The notes beneath the pieces were generated by a model. It saw nothing but the letters and a program-made list of their open reading frames with translations. It had not been told where the DNA came from and made no database searches. A program made the position numbers and the translations under genes. This document shows, one piece after another, positions 36,087-46,657 of a DNA stretch of 46,657 bases (position 1 is its first letter; each line of letters starts with the position of its first letter). Source of the stretch: Phoronis australis (Eukaryota; Phoronida; Phoronidae); assembly GCA_002633005.1 (NCBI GenBank), contig NMRA01000315.1, forward strand, positions 405,806-452,462, given 5' to 3'.

Positions 36087-39000
36087 TCGACCTATCGCCA
36101 TGCCGACTGACAACTTAACTGACTAACAAAGTAGAGTGACAAAGGGGGCCCTCGGCTCTACGAAGAACTGAGGAAACCTGGGTGGAAGAATCAAAAGAGG
36201 GAAATCCTCAGTGGCTAAAAACGAAACCAGCTCTTGCTCTCCACTCGGTCTCAGTTGTAGCTCAAGTTGTAGCGTTGGGATTGACCCGAATGACTCAAGG
36301 CTATAAAGCGTCTTCTAATCGCATCGGATGGATTTGATGTCCTCTTGGTTACTCAAATAGGATCTTGACTGCGAGGAATATTCTGAGCCCAATTACAAAT
36401 GTGTACGTGTGAATCATTTGAAGGGAATACTGAAAGAAATGAAGTGACACTTACGGCGTAAGGTATCGCCGGACGTAATGCCACCGCGCAGCATGTAGTG
36501 TGTACTAGTGACTAACTTCAGTCGAAATCCTATTTAGTGAAGAACCTAACTGAACTGATCATAAAAGAACACTTCTGATAGTTGGGTTCAAAGCCAGGCG
36601 TGTCCCAAGGTCACCCCGAGACTGCCCGACAGTATACTATTGACACACTTGTGATTAGTAAATCTCGTCCGGTACACCTCTTTCACACAAATGCCTGGGA
36701 CCCAAAAATGTGATGTCTCAAAACGAAAAATGACCCTTTCAAACGCCCCATACCTCAGAGATCAGCTTTGCGCATACATGTACATGTATGTTAGAGGAGG
36801 AAGTGTGGCCCACTGTGATTGTGCCCGCCTTCTTTACTAGTCGAGGTCGTGGGTTCGAGTCCCACTGGGCCACACTGCTAGACCCTTGCGTCAGGTTTCT
36901 ATCTTAGCTTGGTTTTAACAATACAATGTATATTAATAAAGCACAAAAATATTTCCAGGTGATCAGTGCAATGGACCCACATGCGCGGTCTGCGCANAGC
37001 CCTGGCACCCACCAATCATGGTCATGGCAATATGGTTACCTGGCACGCACCCATTCATGTTTGCTACTTAGTTTTATTGCAAGATGTAATGCTCAGTGGA
37101 CCTATCAGACCAATGGCCCTTCCGACCAAAGACACTTCAGAAAATCAAAAGGAAAGCAGACTCGGTTTTGACATATCACCAAATACAAAAAAGACTTAAC
37201 TATCCGGTTTTCTGGAACAAAATAACGGCCTGTAATTCTCGACAAGTCTGAAAAGTTTGGAAAAATTTGAAACTCTTGAAAGTCAGCCAAACGACCAAGC
37301 GCGACCTACGCTTTAGAGAATTTCATGGCAACTGTGTGAATAGTCCACCCACCAAGGACCAAAAGGCGAGATAGGGGTGCATGTTTTTAGTAATTCCAGC
37401 TCTTTCAAGATTGATGCCAATGATGCATAAGCAGATGACAGGAGCAGGATCGGTTGAAATCATTAAAACATTGTTTAGTTGCCTTTTTAAGTGAAGTCAA
37501 ATTTTCACAAACAAAGCACAATTTTTCAGGTTAACACTCTTTAGAATAAAGGTCCTTTGATCTCAGAGACCAAAAACCTATAAAAAGGCCACAGCTCCTA
37601 AAACGTTTTTCCGACTAACTCCCCTTTGGACTATCGACCTGCAGGGATGATAAAGGGGACACACCTAACAGATTTGAACTACAAAGAAATCACAAAAGTA
37701 TAGTTATTATTATAATTGTTAATGTTATGTTATTGTTTGTGTAAAATAGTGTATTTTAGAAAGAATGTAGGATCCACGTCTATGGTCTGAAGCTCCAGTG
37801 TCACCTCCAATCCTTAGTGCGACAACAAAAAATGGTTACTCTAATATGCAAACCTCATAGCTTAATACATGCTCCACTGGTGACAAATAGTTCACCATAT
37901 GAACAAGACATACGCGTAAAGTATAACTAAAGATTCCATAACTAAATGTATACCTCACAGGAATGACAGCTTTTGCAATGTGTGCAAGGATACCTGTCAA
38001 ATGATTACAGTTCTACTCTAAGTAAATTGTGAAAAGAGTAAAAAAATGAAACTAAGTAGACACCTGTCATGCCTAAGTTTAACAAAATATGCAAAAAATG
38101 CCTTTAATTCCCTAAAATTAAGTCTTAAGCACTGTAACAAAAGCTGTTTTATGAGAGCTTCCACAATGCATTTATCATGGAAAAGAACATCCTGCCCAAT
38201 CTTCAAACTTTTACCATAGCAAAATGTATGTTTAAAAACGTCAATTATATTTTCAGGCGATACACTGAATTGCTGTCAACAAGAGTATGAAGTCTGGAAA
38301 CTTTTAAGATAAAGAAAAATTTTCCAAACTATGCCATGATGCTGAGAGTGATGATGACTATACTACAGACTCCATGGAGGTGGGAAAAAAGTCATTGGGA
38401 TCTGTTTGTGATGCTCAAAGTGATGATAGCAGGACATTTGATAATGGCGTAGCGAAGTTACCAGGATCTGCCCTTACTATTGTAGTGACAATGAATATTT
38501 TAATTATGTTTTTGTGTCTTAAGCTACATAGTACCACCTTCGTTCCTTAGTGTCTTCATCATCATTTCAACCACAGCGTTTCAGAACCTGAGTTTTGTTA
38601 ATTAGACAATACAGGAAAATGGCATTGCAGTTTAAACATCAATTAAACCGTCAATTTTTTAAATTACATTTTTAGTGGGAATTGTTACTAAGATGGTCGG
38701 ATTCTAAAATTGTGGTGACTGGAAGTCTGCTAAGATGCGGAAGATGAAACTGTTTGTACATGCATATCACAAGCATTGTTCCCATGGATGTATATGTATC
38801 CTCTATTTTTGGTGTCCGTCATTTGATTTTAAAGATAATTTGGGTATTCATAGTTCACTATGTGCAAGATCAATAAATGATTAAATGTGAGAGTTTTTGT
38901 TGGCGAATTAAGCAAAAATGTTATTCAAAATGGTATCAAAGTATTTGTAGAAGTGTATTTTTAACAAAGGTATCAACTTACACCGTAGAGCCTGGCACAG

Positions 39001-39220
39001 ATAGTGTCATCTGCTCACGTTTCTGAATAATAAACATATAAAAGCATCATACATTTCTTAGTTTGAAAGTGGTAAAATCTGTTGTGGACGCATACATGTT
39101 ATTAAAGTGGTCTGTGGAGGACTGTATTTTGGTACATACAGACTTTAACCGAATGTGACACATATATACATGTAGTTGCGGTGATTGTATATTGGGTGGC
39201 TTGTAAGAACAGTGGAAAAC
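36087..39220. other. Gene-poor stretch
   Basis: No spliced gene could be built here. It holds the tRNA-like relic (36805-36873) and one open stretch on the plus strand (38309-38560) with acidic composition (DAESDDDYTTDSMEVGKKSL), which may be a decayed nuclear-protein or transposon exon. I cannot name it, and it is bounded by stops without convincing splice sites. Confidence 0.4.
36805..36873 (+). pseudogene. tRNA-like relic (tRNA-derived SINE head or tRNA pseudogene)
   Basis: The 5' GTGGCCC pairs with 3' GGGCCAC as a 7-bp acceptor stem. GTGGG-TTCGAGT-CCCAC is a perfect T arm, containing a good box B (GGTTCGAGTCC). The total is 69 nt. The D arm and anticodon stem do not form properly: CCTTC cannot pair fully with GTCGAGG. 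The box A region (GTGGCCCACTGTGATTG) is degraded. It is therefore not a working tRNA. A SINE head is the likeliest source. Confidence 0.55.
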
Positions 39221-39440
39221 CGGGATATATAATGTTCTGGGGCATATATCTAATGGGACATATAAAGTTGCGGGATATATATGGTGTACACCTAACGGGG
39301 CATATATACTTGCGGGCTATATATTGTACTGGGGCATATACCTAGTGAGGTATATATAGTTGCGGGATATATATTGTTCCGGGGTATATAGCCAATGGGG
39401 CATATATAGTTGCGGGCTATATATTTTATATATACCCCAG
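39221..39440 (+). repeat. AT-rich tandem array, about 50-bp unit
   Basis: There are four to five copies of a unit close to TTGCGGGATATATATTGTTC plus CGGGGCATATACCTAATGGG and GCATATATAG. One copy is about 8 bases short. Each unit alternates GGG-type anchors with ATATAT tracts. Short open frames over it repeat GYI and YIP and are by-products of the array. Confidence 0.8.
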
Positions 39441-39498
39441 AACAAGGTCTCAAAATTTTACCCCACTTCAAGGTTTCAGATAATAACCCCACATCTGC

Positions 39499-39509
39499 AT
39501 ATATACATG

Positions 39510-39544
<35 letters not shown>

Positions 39545-39545
39545 G
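39499..39545 (+). repeat. (AT)n microsatellite
   Basis: A run of alternating AT with interspersed TACATG sits about 60 bases after the 50-bp array. Length polymorphism is expected. No other function is seen. Confidence 0.9.
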
Positions 39546-40660
39546 TTATACATGTACAAGTATGAGTCGTATGCCCAAAATCTGATCGGTTCCGCTGTTC
39601 CACTTGTCTCGGATTTGCTTAAGTACTGAACGAGACGGATATACCTGTGAGAAATCTACAATGAAAACATCTTGTCCTTACACTTGTATGAACCGATACA
39701 AAGCGGATATACAACTGACGGTCACTGAAGAAAACACTTAGCATTCCATTTCTTGTATTGGGCTCGACTTTTTTCATTGATCTTTATGAATAATATTTCA
39801 TGGATTCGAAGGCGTGTAACAACAGAGTATTTTTACGTCAGATAAATCGCGTAAGGAGCGGGTGTGGTAACTGAGCATTCGAATGGCGCTCTCCTAACGC
39901 CACTAAACGCTTGGTGAACAATAACTCGCCAATTACAAACGCTGTCTACAATTCCAACTTTCCCCTGTGGATTCAAAATTAAACACAGTTAAAGTACTTC
40001 ATGGAGTCGATTTTTTTCTAAGAATGAAAATAAAACTGTTTCAGTTGCTTACGGTGTTCTACTAATCCTGACTATTTTAAAATCAATATCCAAGCTACAT
40101 GTAAAAGTGGTTTGGATCGGCAGGTTAGATTATCTTAATTGAAAAATTAAATCTTCTGACAGAAAAAAAACGAAATAAGTCAAGTACATACATATAACTT
40201 TTCTCAAAATACATAACACTTACGTAATTAAGGGTCTAACATAGTTTTATTGTAATTTTTTCAATTCCATTATCTTGTATTTTTGTGTTTGCATACTACA
40301 GAACTACAGAAATGTGGGAGTCGACAAATTAATTTTTCCGTTACAACATCCTAAACAGAGGCAGCTCTAGCAAAAATAGGGATACTGAAAACTAACCTTT
40401 AATCAAATAAATAAATGAGTCCTTTTGAAAGTGGATTTATGTCGTAGCACGATGTCACGTTTCATTAGCAATGCATTTCTTGTAAGGCTCTTCAAAAGAA
40501 ATACTTTTTTCTCGGAGGATTCTTCGGGCGAAAATATCCAATATGTAGTTTTGCCAGTATGACACTATCAGGTAATATTCACAAAGACTGAGTCTTCAAA
40601 CTTGCCACGTTTACAAATTACACTCACACTTCATCACCTACAGACAGCGCATTACCATGT

Positions 40661-40778
40661 CGTCTCAGATTGACGACAGGGGCAAAACCTCTTTGGAATT
40701 TCGTCAAAATCCCTCGTTAAGCCTCTGGATTTTGACGAAATTTCTAAGGGGTTTTGTCCATGTCATAAACCTGAGACT
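40661..40778. repeat. Long hairpin, arms about 50 bp
   Basis: The inner arms 40680-40712 and 40727-40759 are reverse complements over 33 bases with about three mismatches, including AATTTCGTCAAAATCC and its complement. The outer part also pairs (GTCTCAG near 40662, CTGAGAC near 40771). The loop is 14 bases. The fold could be a very short palindromic element, a MITE remnant or the precursor of a small RNA. The local open frame through it is a by-product. Confidence 0.7.
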
Positions 40779-41224
40779 CGTGGAGGATTCTATTGATGAT
40801 TATAATACGTGCGTGCGCCAATTACCTGTCAGTTTTGGTTACACTGTTATTACGACACGCTCGACACCTGCTATTACATTGGTGTAACACCACAGTTAGT
40901 ATTACTCCGCCACGGCACCCAAGATTTTACAACAAGTTACATCAAGTTTGGTGTTGGTGTAATACCTGAAGTAGGACCTGAGTTAGGTCAGTCATTAGAA
41001 AGAGCTCCTCCATGAGCACCGTTGGCTGACACTAACATCGTGCTTACAACAAACTTGAGCTAACTCAGTGGTAAAACCACCATCGGTTCATGGATGACTT
41101 GAAGTTCTTATTCTCAGACACTGGTTCATACACTACGTGAGGTATTATGTCATTAGGAAAAAGATGGGAATACATGGAGATTCGCTATAGTTGGAATCTT
41201 GTCGCGCCACCTCCATTTTAACAA

Positions 41225-41605
41225 ATGGCGAAGAAGTTGAGATTTTCACATAAGTCAGGAGTTATTTCGTCTCTTTTATTGTTGCCTGACGCTGTAGGTA
41301 GTATCGCAGCTAAAGTTACACTTGCCGATGTGCTGCCCGTGCACAGAGAAAGGAAGAAATTATCGTCCTCTGTTCAACCCCATTTTTCGGAATTGTTAGA
41401 ATTAATCTTGGACAAATTGTGCATTTTTGGTAAAGTAGCGGGCATTCGGACATTCTTGTCTGCCAATTTCTTCTCGCCTTCCTCATGCTGCATCCAGTCG
41501 GACAAGCGAAGATTTATAGCTGGTGCTGATTGTATTGTTGCATCTTACTTGAAGATAGTCCCATCTTTACGATGGCGTGCAAACGACGCACCTTGGGCCT
41601 ACTGA
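41225..41605 (+). CDS. Unrecognised ORF, 126 aa
   Basis: I do not recognise this protein. The frame starts MAKKLRFSHKSGVISSLLLL, has no signal or membrane segment of the usual kind, and ends RWRANDAPWAY. The ATG is preceded by CCATTTTAACAA, a fair context. There is no neighbouring exon, poly(A) signal or family motif to support it. It is one of the longer unexplained frames in the window, but a chance ORF or decayed transposon frame is as likely as a gene. Confidence 0.2.
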   Translation: MAKKLRFSHKSGVISSLLLLPDAVGSIAAKVTLADVLPVHRERKKLSSSVQPHFSELLELILDKLCIFGKVAGIRTFLSANFFSPSSCCIQSDKRRFIAGADCIVASYLKIVPSLRWRANDAPWAY

Positions 41606-42093
41606 AATCGGGATGCTGCCCGACCATATACTGTTAGGTTTCGATGGATACCAGTTGCTATCTGTGGCTGAAGATACAGCAGACATTGATCACAGACAAA
41701 AAGGAAAAACATGGGACAAATTGAATAGGCTAAGCTTCAAAATCTACTGAAAATGTGTTTCAAAAACATATTTATAAAACTACGTATTTAAGCTTTGGAA
41801 ACACTCGACTTCGCGAAATTGGGCAAGGTACTCGTTTGAGTGATGAATTAATACTAAGGTATTAGCTTACCAGCAAAATAAATGTCGGTATTAAGAACGT
41901 CAGTATTTCGGGAAGGAGTTTTGAACGCACGTTTTATTCACTGTGAAGTCATTGATGGCTTGTGACCCTGAAGAAGATGAAGTACATATGTGTGGCATTT
42001 GAAGCATAGCTTTCATTTTTCAGTGCAACTTACCCTTTGAATTGAACACAAGCCTTTTTCGATTGGTCAAAGAAAACGCTTCCTGATTGACTG

Positions 42094-42333
42094 TCAAGCG
42101 CTCGAATGTTTGGTTGGGAATTTGAAGGATACGCTAAGCAGGCAATCTTTCGTGCACGCGACGTTTTCTGACTGGCTTCGACATTGTTGATGCTTCGTTT
42201 CCTTCGTGTTGACCGGAACAGATGACACATTAGTCAGCCACTTCACGCGGAATCTTTTCTTGGCACTGTCTGGCTTAAGCTCCTCAGGTTCGGCGCCATT
42301 GTCGATTCTAGGGATGACGCAGCTTGGACGACC
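42094..42333 (-). other. Possible isolated exon, unrecognised
   Basis: On the minus strand an acceptor-like CATCTTGCAG precedes an open frame reading RPSCVIPRIDNGAEPEELK and then KKRFRVKWLTN. It lies 1.4 kb beyond the stop of the TSR gene and has no partner exon that I can identify. The composition looks coding-like but no family is recognised. Confidence 0.2.
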
Positions 42334-42345
42334 TGCAAGATGCAA

Positions 42346-43752
42346 AGGGTGGTAGCTAATTAATCTCGTAATAATGCTACGAGACTATTCGCATGTTATG
42401 CATATGTCATCAAAACCTTTCCCAGCCTCTGTTATCACTGATCACTATGCCGGTTACCCCTCCTGCCCAGACCCCAATTAGTTTATCACAGTTCTATTGC
42501 CGACACAAAACGCCTTTTGCCAGGTAATTTTGGTTAGCTTTAACCAAAGCTATGAAACCGCTGAATCTAATCTTTTTTAGGTTTTATCAGAAATCTCCAA
42601 TTCCTCACAATGGCTTCCAGTAATCGATTGAAATCAAAGTGACAACTCCATCACTTGTTTCGTTGCTGGGAGCCTTGAAAATGACCTCCAATGCAAGCAG
42701 TGAAGCTAATCAAACCGGCGTAAAAATGTCAAGAGCTAATCTCACGAACTGACGACATAGACGTCATTTATTATATGTGGTGACAACTAACGTCGCAGCT
42801 TCCACACTAAATCTGACCCAAAGCTGGGCAGCACAAAACTATAAGCTTATCCGCTGGTAAAGTTTCAAGACGTCAAATATGCGACGAGTGATTACGCGAC
42901 GTCCGGTTACCACTCAGCATATAACTTTTGCAAGCGGGCCCAAGGTCACATACCCCGAATAACATGGAAAGTATGATGAAATTGAGGCATAGTAAGAAAC
43001 GAAAGGAATGCAAAGCAAAAAAAAAACAAGCAGAGTTATTGATGATTGAAACTGCATCGTAACAAAAGTAAGTTCTGTCGGAGAAATGTCATGATGCCAA
43101 CCTCCTCCGCAGAACACAGATTATCAATGACCGCGTGTCGCGTGTGTTCGCTGCACGTTAATCAGGTGCAGTGTTTCAAGAAGCCCGAGGATGCTACGTC
43201 ACCGTGTTGTTTTTTAATGGGGGGGGCTGTTGTACTGAAACATGGTAAGCATGAAACGACAGTCTGCAATTTTGGAAACATTTTCCAATAAATGACGAAA
43301 CTGTTTCCCAAAGATGTCGATGATTGAAATATTCTGTTTTGAAATCGGTATATCACGTGATGACATCATCCACCTGCCACCACCTTTCCAAAATCCCTCC
43401 CCTCCAGTGGTGATGTATTATGTGAACGGTCCCCGAGTCAAATTCTTTTCTTGCATATACACCTGACTAATTTCAAACGCTGATCAAAGATTTTTGGTTG
43501 CTGCAATATTGACAATTTGCGCCCGAACCAGGAAACTTCTATAAAACGGTTTAATATACGAACTCATACATTGTAGCATATCCATCTGCATTGTACACGC
43601 GAATTCTAAAGAATAACGATGCTGAATATTGTCTGGATGAGAGAAAGCTTGTTCGCAATAGAGTGGTCTAGCATACACGTATTGAAGTAGTCACAGTATC
43701 TTTAACGTGAACAGTTTTCTGAAAAGACAGATTGCTAATGCCTGGATCTACT
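42346..43752. other. Intergenic or 3' flanking DNA of the TSR gene
   Basis: No exon is supported on either strand. A minus-strand AATAAA (TTTATT at 42767-42772) is about 1 kb after the TSR gene stop and could be its poly(A) signal. Nothing else was recognised. Confidence 0.35.
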
Positions 43753-45624
43753 TTACTTGTTGGCTTTTTTCTTACCAATGGTAATTTTTAGGAAAGTATC
43801 CGCCTTGGAACTCGAGCTAGCAACATTTACAGCCTGACATCTGATGCTCCTCACTGCAGAACGAGTCGTCAACTTCACTGCTTTATTAACAACTAGTAAG
43901 TTTTTAGTCATTTCCGTATCCGTGACTCCTAGATCTGCTCGAACCCTAGATAGGTCTACATGTGTAGTTGCAAAAGGGTAAACCGGGTCGGTCGAACGCG
44001 TTATTTCGGAATAACCCAACTCATCGGTGGCCAAAGCACCAACATCGGTTATGTCACTCGGGGAAGACATGCTCCCAGTTAGATAGGTATTGCCATTCTT
44101 TGTGCAAGCTTGTTGGTGTTTAGAATTAGTAAACCTGAACTTGGACAAACATTGCACGTGTAGTCGTGGTAATACAACAAGCTTTTGCATATTCTTTGCC
44201 ACGGATTTCTTCTTGATCTCTTTCGGTGTAGCTACTGGTAATGCATGTGTTCTTTTAATGTTGTGCATTGCTTGAGAATAGTCCCGTATTTTTGATGGCG
44301 CAGAAACGACGGAATCGAGGTCCTCTGACATCGGGAATTTGTAATTTGCAATCCTATTTTCCTCCCCTTCTCTCGATTTTTTTAGCAGCCACGTATTTAG
44401 CACGGTCTTATCATTTTGAGTTGAATATTTCTCAAATACTTTCGCAGGAGCCTCCTCGCTATTACACGTAACGTTGCCAGAATACAAGGTGACTTGGGAC
44501 AAGCTCTTTAATGAATTCGACTCAGACTGGCATTCAAGGGGTTTGTTGAGAGTCTTTGAGATCTCCTTGGTCACATTCATGTTATCTCGCGGCTTGGAAT
44601 CTATCTGTACATCTGAGGTGATTTGAAAGAGCTTTTTAGGACGTTTCTGTTCAGTATTTATTGTAGAGGCTTCGCTATCCGACTCTTCAGACAAGGCGGA
44701 TAATGGTGGTGTCGGTGGCAAAGACAATCTCGATGTAGTACATATAGCCTCGTATTCCGACAACAAACTTTCACCTGGAGATATCGCTTTCTCGTCATCC
44801 TTGCCAGGCTTCAAAATTTCTGCATATTCCTCAATCACGTTTTTTGAAATGTCAGTGAATTTTTTTATAACGGCGTTTAGATCATGTTTCACCAAGCTAC
44901 TGATTCCTGCATCCTCTCCCCGTTTTACTTCTTCCAACAATATGTCATTAATATGGCGTTCTACTACTCGATAGTACTCTTCTTCATCGTCGCCGTAACG
45001 CTTTTGGTGGCTGATCTCTGTGATCATTTTGGACAGCCTGTGGATGATGTGATCGAATTCGTCACGCGAATCGCTTTTAAAACATTCCCAGTCCCGCACA
45101 TACGAAACCCGCATAAACCACACGTAGATAACTAGACCGAATATTATGCACAGTGTTAACATCAAGCCATATAAAGCCCTCGTTTCATCTTTGCTTACAA
45201 CGGTCTTGGTGAGAAAACTGTGATCTAAAAGGCAAATGAAACTCTTATGTATGGATCCTAGGACACGTAGCACATGAACAGTTACCTCTATCCCATCAAA
45301 AATTTGAAATTAAAAGCACGTCAATTTAACTACCCTTTAAGGTGACATGTGAACTATTAGAACTTTGAAACAAGAGGATGATGTCTCCAACTGATTTCAT
45401 ACACAGTAACGCCGACTGGTTTAACATACATCTTAGGGCTTCTATGTGATCACATTCCCAAGGATTTTCGCAAGATATGAGTCTTTCATCGACGCCCATA
45501 CATGGAAGGCCACCCCTACTGGGAGGTGGGTTAGTACAAGCCCTTTTGGCCAGCTGAACTCCCGTGCTGCATGTCACACTACACTTCCCGCTTGGTTTCC
45601 ATGGTGACCAGTTACCGTCAATGG
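43753..45624 (-). CDS. Thrombospondin type-1 repeat single-pass receptor, 3' part (two exons)
   Basis: Exon A (45624-45334) follows a strong acceptor, TTTTATCTTTAG. It encodes a complete thrombospondin type-1 repeat: NWSPWKPSGKCSVTC, then KRACTNPPPSRGGLPC and CENPWEC, with the six expected cysteines and a WxxW box. Exon B (45287-43753, stop TAA) continues in phase through a 46-nt intron. It gives a short linker, a membrane segment (ALYGLMLTLCIIFGLVIYVW) and a cytoplasmic tail of about 440 residues. The tail is helical and charged at first (ISHQKRYGDDEEEYYRVVER), then Ser/Pro-rich (LSLPPTPPLSALSEESDSE) and ends GKKKANK. The N-terminal part must lie upstream, since exon A begins mid-codon, and no signal peptide is visible. 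The repeat is known for extracellular matrix and guidance interactions. The tail matches no domain I know, so ligand and pathway are open. UNC5, semaphorin-5 and THSD1 were considered, but the tail fits none. Confidence 0.8.
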
Positions 45625-45930
45625 CTAAAGATAAAACAGACTCCGTCCACTATGAAACATAAAAAACAACGCTCAAATTCAGTTTCAAATGGGTATCGTG
45701 TGTTAAACTCCTACACCAACACTATAAGTTTGAGATTGAGTTCGAAGTCAATCTTGAGTTTGCAAATTCGGGTAGTGAACTAATTTGAATAAATCACTGT
45801 CGTAAGAAACAAATCTTGAGAATTTAACCTGCATCAACCACTTGTCCCACGTACAAAAAGGAAAGTGGTGCAATGTGGTTGAAGTAGAGTTTTTATCATA
45901 TAATCACTCATTTTTCATTTCTTTAAGGAA

Positions 45931-46245
45931 AATGACTGTGAATGAAGCAATATCAATGCTTGAAGAAGAAAGCACCTTCCAGTTAGGGCTGATATTTTCC
46001 CAGAACTACCCTCAGCCGAATTTACTGATGATGACAGTGGAGGCGAAGGCTTTGGTGGACGTACGATTGACAACTTACTAGCTCGTTGAATGCTGTGGCA
46101 TCAACAACAGTTGTGCAGCCTAATTCACAGTAAACACAGTGGCTGTCCCTTGTGGCGACGATAATTGTGATAATGATGACCATGTTATTGTCGATGATGT
46201 TTTTGTCAGCAGCTATGAACCACACTGTGCTGTAGTGGTAAAATT
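45931..46245 (+). pseudogene. Decayed stretch resembling a piggyBac transposase N-terminus
   Basis: The stretch reads MTVNEAISMLEEES in one frame, then DIFPELPSAEFTDDDSGGEG and GGRTIDNLLAR in another, then an acidic DDNCDNDDHVIVDD in a third. The order (short helix, proline patch, TDDDSG-type acidic box, G-rich TIDNL) resembles the N-terminus of piggyBac-derived transposases (PGBD family). Frame changes and stops show it is not intact, and no catalytic DDD core is seen in the window. An acceptor-like TTTCATTTCTTTAAG precedes it. A spurious resemblance is possible. Confidence 0.35.
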
Positions 46246-46657
46246 AGAGGTAAGTAGGCGCCCAATGCCCACCGTATCACATTGAGCACGAAATTTTAAA
46301 AGTGCACTCAATTCGCCATCGTATTTTACGGTGCGTAGGCGCTACGTTTAAATGCCAAAAGGTGGTTGGCTGCGCTTACGTGCGCCTACGCCTCACTACG
46401 GCACTGGATTGAATCACAGCATAAGCCGAGGGCACGGAAAACGCTAAGTGAACACTGGAGCACAAAAATATACTGAATGACAAATTTGCAGGGCATTCTG
46501 TGCGTGCGAACACGGACGGTATTCCTCTCAAACGTCTATCGGGTTGTTTGAAGGTCGATTGGATAAAATTGACCATTATATGACAATCCGCAGCGCTCAA
46601 CGTAGGTGAGTTCTCGGTGACAAGAAATCTAAGCGTGCTTGCATTAAATGCATTGTA
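46246..46657. other. Right-end sequence without recognised features
   Basis: There is no exon, RNA or mobile element I can support. A small inverted pair (GTGCGTAGGCGC near 46330 and GCGCCTACGC near 46382) flanks a short segment. Confidence 0.4.

Noticed and set aside
36779-36793. ACATGTACATGTATGT palindromic run as a regulatory site
   Set aside because: It is a short simple repeat with no gene nearby.
1-46657. CRISPR arrays, operons, bacterial promoters or phage genes
   Set aside because: Intron structure and animal protein families show nuclear metazoan DNA. No spaced direct-repeat array of CRISPR type is present.

Overview
The window is metazoan nuclear DNA from an invertebrate or early deuterostome; the species cannot be fixed from the sequence. 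The signs are AT-rich long introns, GT-AG (and two probable GC-AG) splice junctions, animal-specific protein families, THAP and piggyBac relics, and several hairpin-type repeats. It is draft assembly: two N gaps (12796-13409 and 34442-35307) and three single Ns (4048, 33943, 36997).

Layout. Positions 1-5500 hold a foldback element (about 944-1510), a second inverted repeat (about 1580-1912), unrecognised candidate exons (about 2168-3440) and the first half of a THAP zinc finger that stops being THAP-like at an ambiguous base (3905-4048). Positions 5517-22815 (+) hold a complete 15-exon gene for ANKZF1, the animal Vms1. All 15 exons join in phase to give 843 residues, with C2H2 finger, VLRF1 release-factor-like domain and its key Gln, ankyrin repeats, coiled coil, VCP-interacting motif and C-terminal treble clef. 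Its last large intron carries a 2.5-kb TTAA-flanked, piggyBac-like non-autonomous transposon with a nested inverted structure.

Positions 24521-33423 (-) hold a complete 5-exon gene for a 176-residue single-pass membrane protein of the VOPP1/WBP1 type, with a very small Cys/Tyr-rich ectodomain, an LWYFW motif before the membrane segment and a tail of PPxY motifs. An NRF1-type palindrome lies just upstream of its start. The ANKZF1 and VOPP1-like genes converge tail to tail with about 1.2 kb between their poly(A) signals.

Positions 33424-43750 are gene-poor. They hold a second copy of the TTAA element, a tRNA-like relic, a 50-bp AT-rich tandem array, a long perfect-looking hairpin and a few unrecognised ORFs. 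Positions 43753-45624 (-) hold the 3' part of a gene for a thrombospondin type-1 repeat receptor with one membrane segment and a long unrecognised cytoplasmic tail. Upstream exons lie outside what I can see. The right end holds a decayed stretch resembling a piggyBac transposase N-terminus.

The genes do not form a pathway. ANKZF1 works in ribosome-associated quality control with VCP/p97. The VOPP1-like protein is expected to recruit WW-domain (NEDD4-type) ligases at endosomal membranes. The TSR protein is a probable cell-surface receptor. No new multi-gene system is visible. The most notable points are the two GCAAGT donors in one gene, the TTAA element family, the 46-nt intron in the TSR gene and the reduced VOPP1-like protein.
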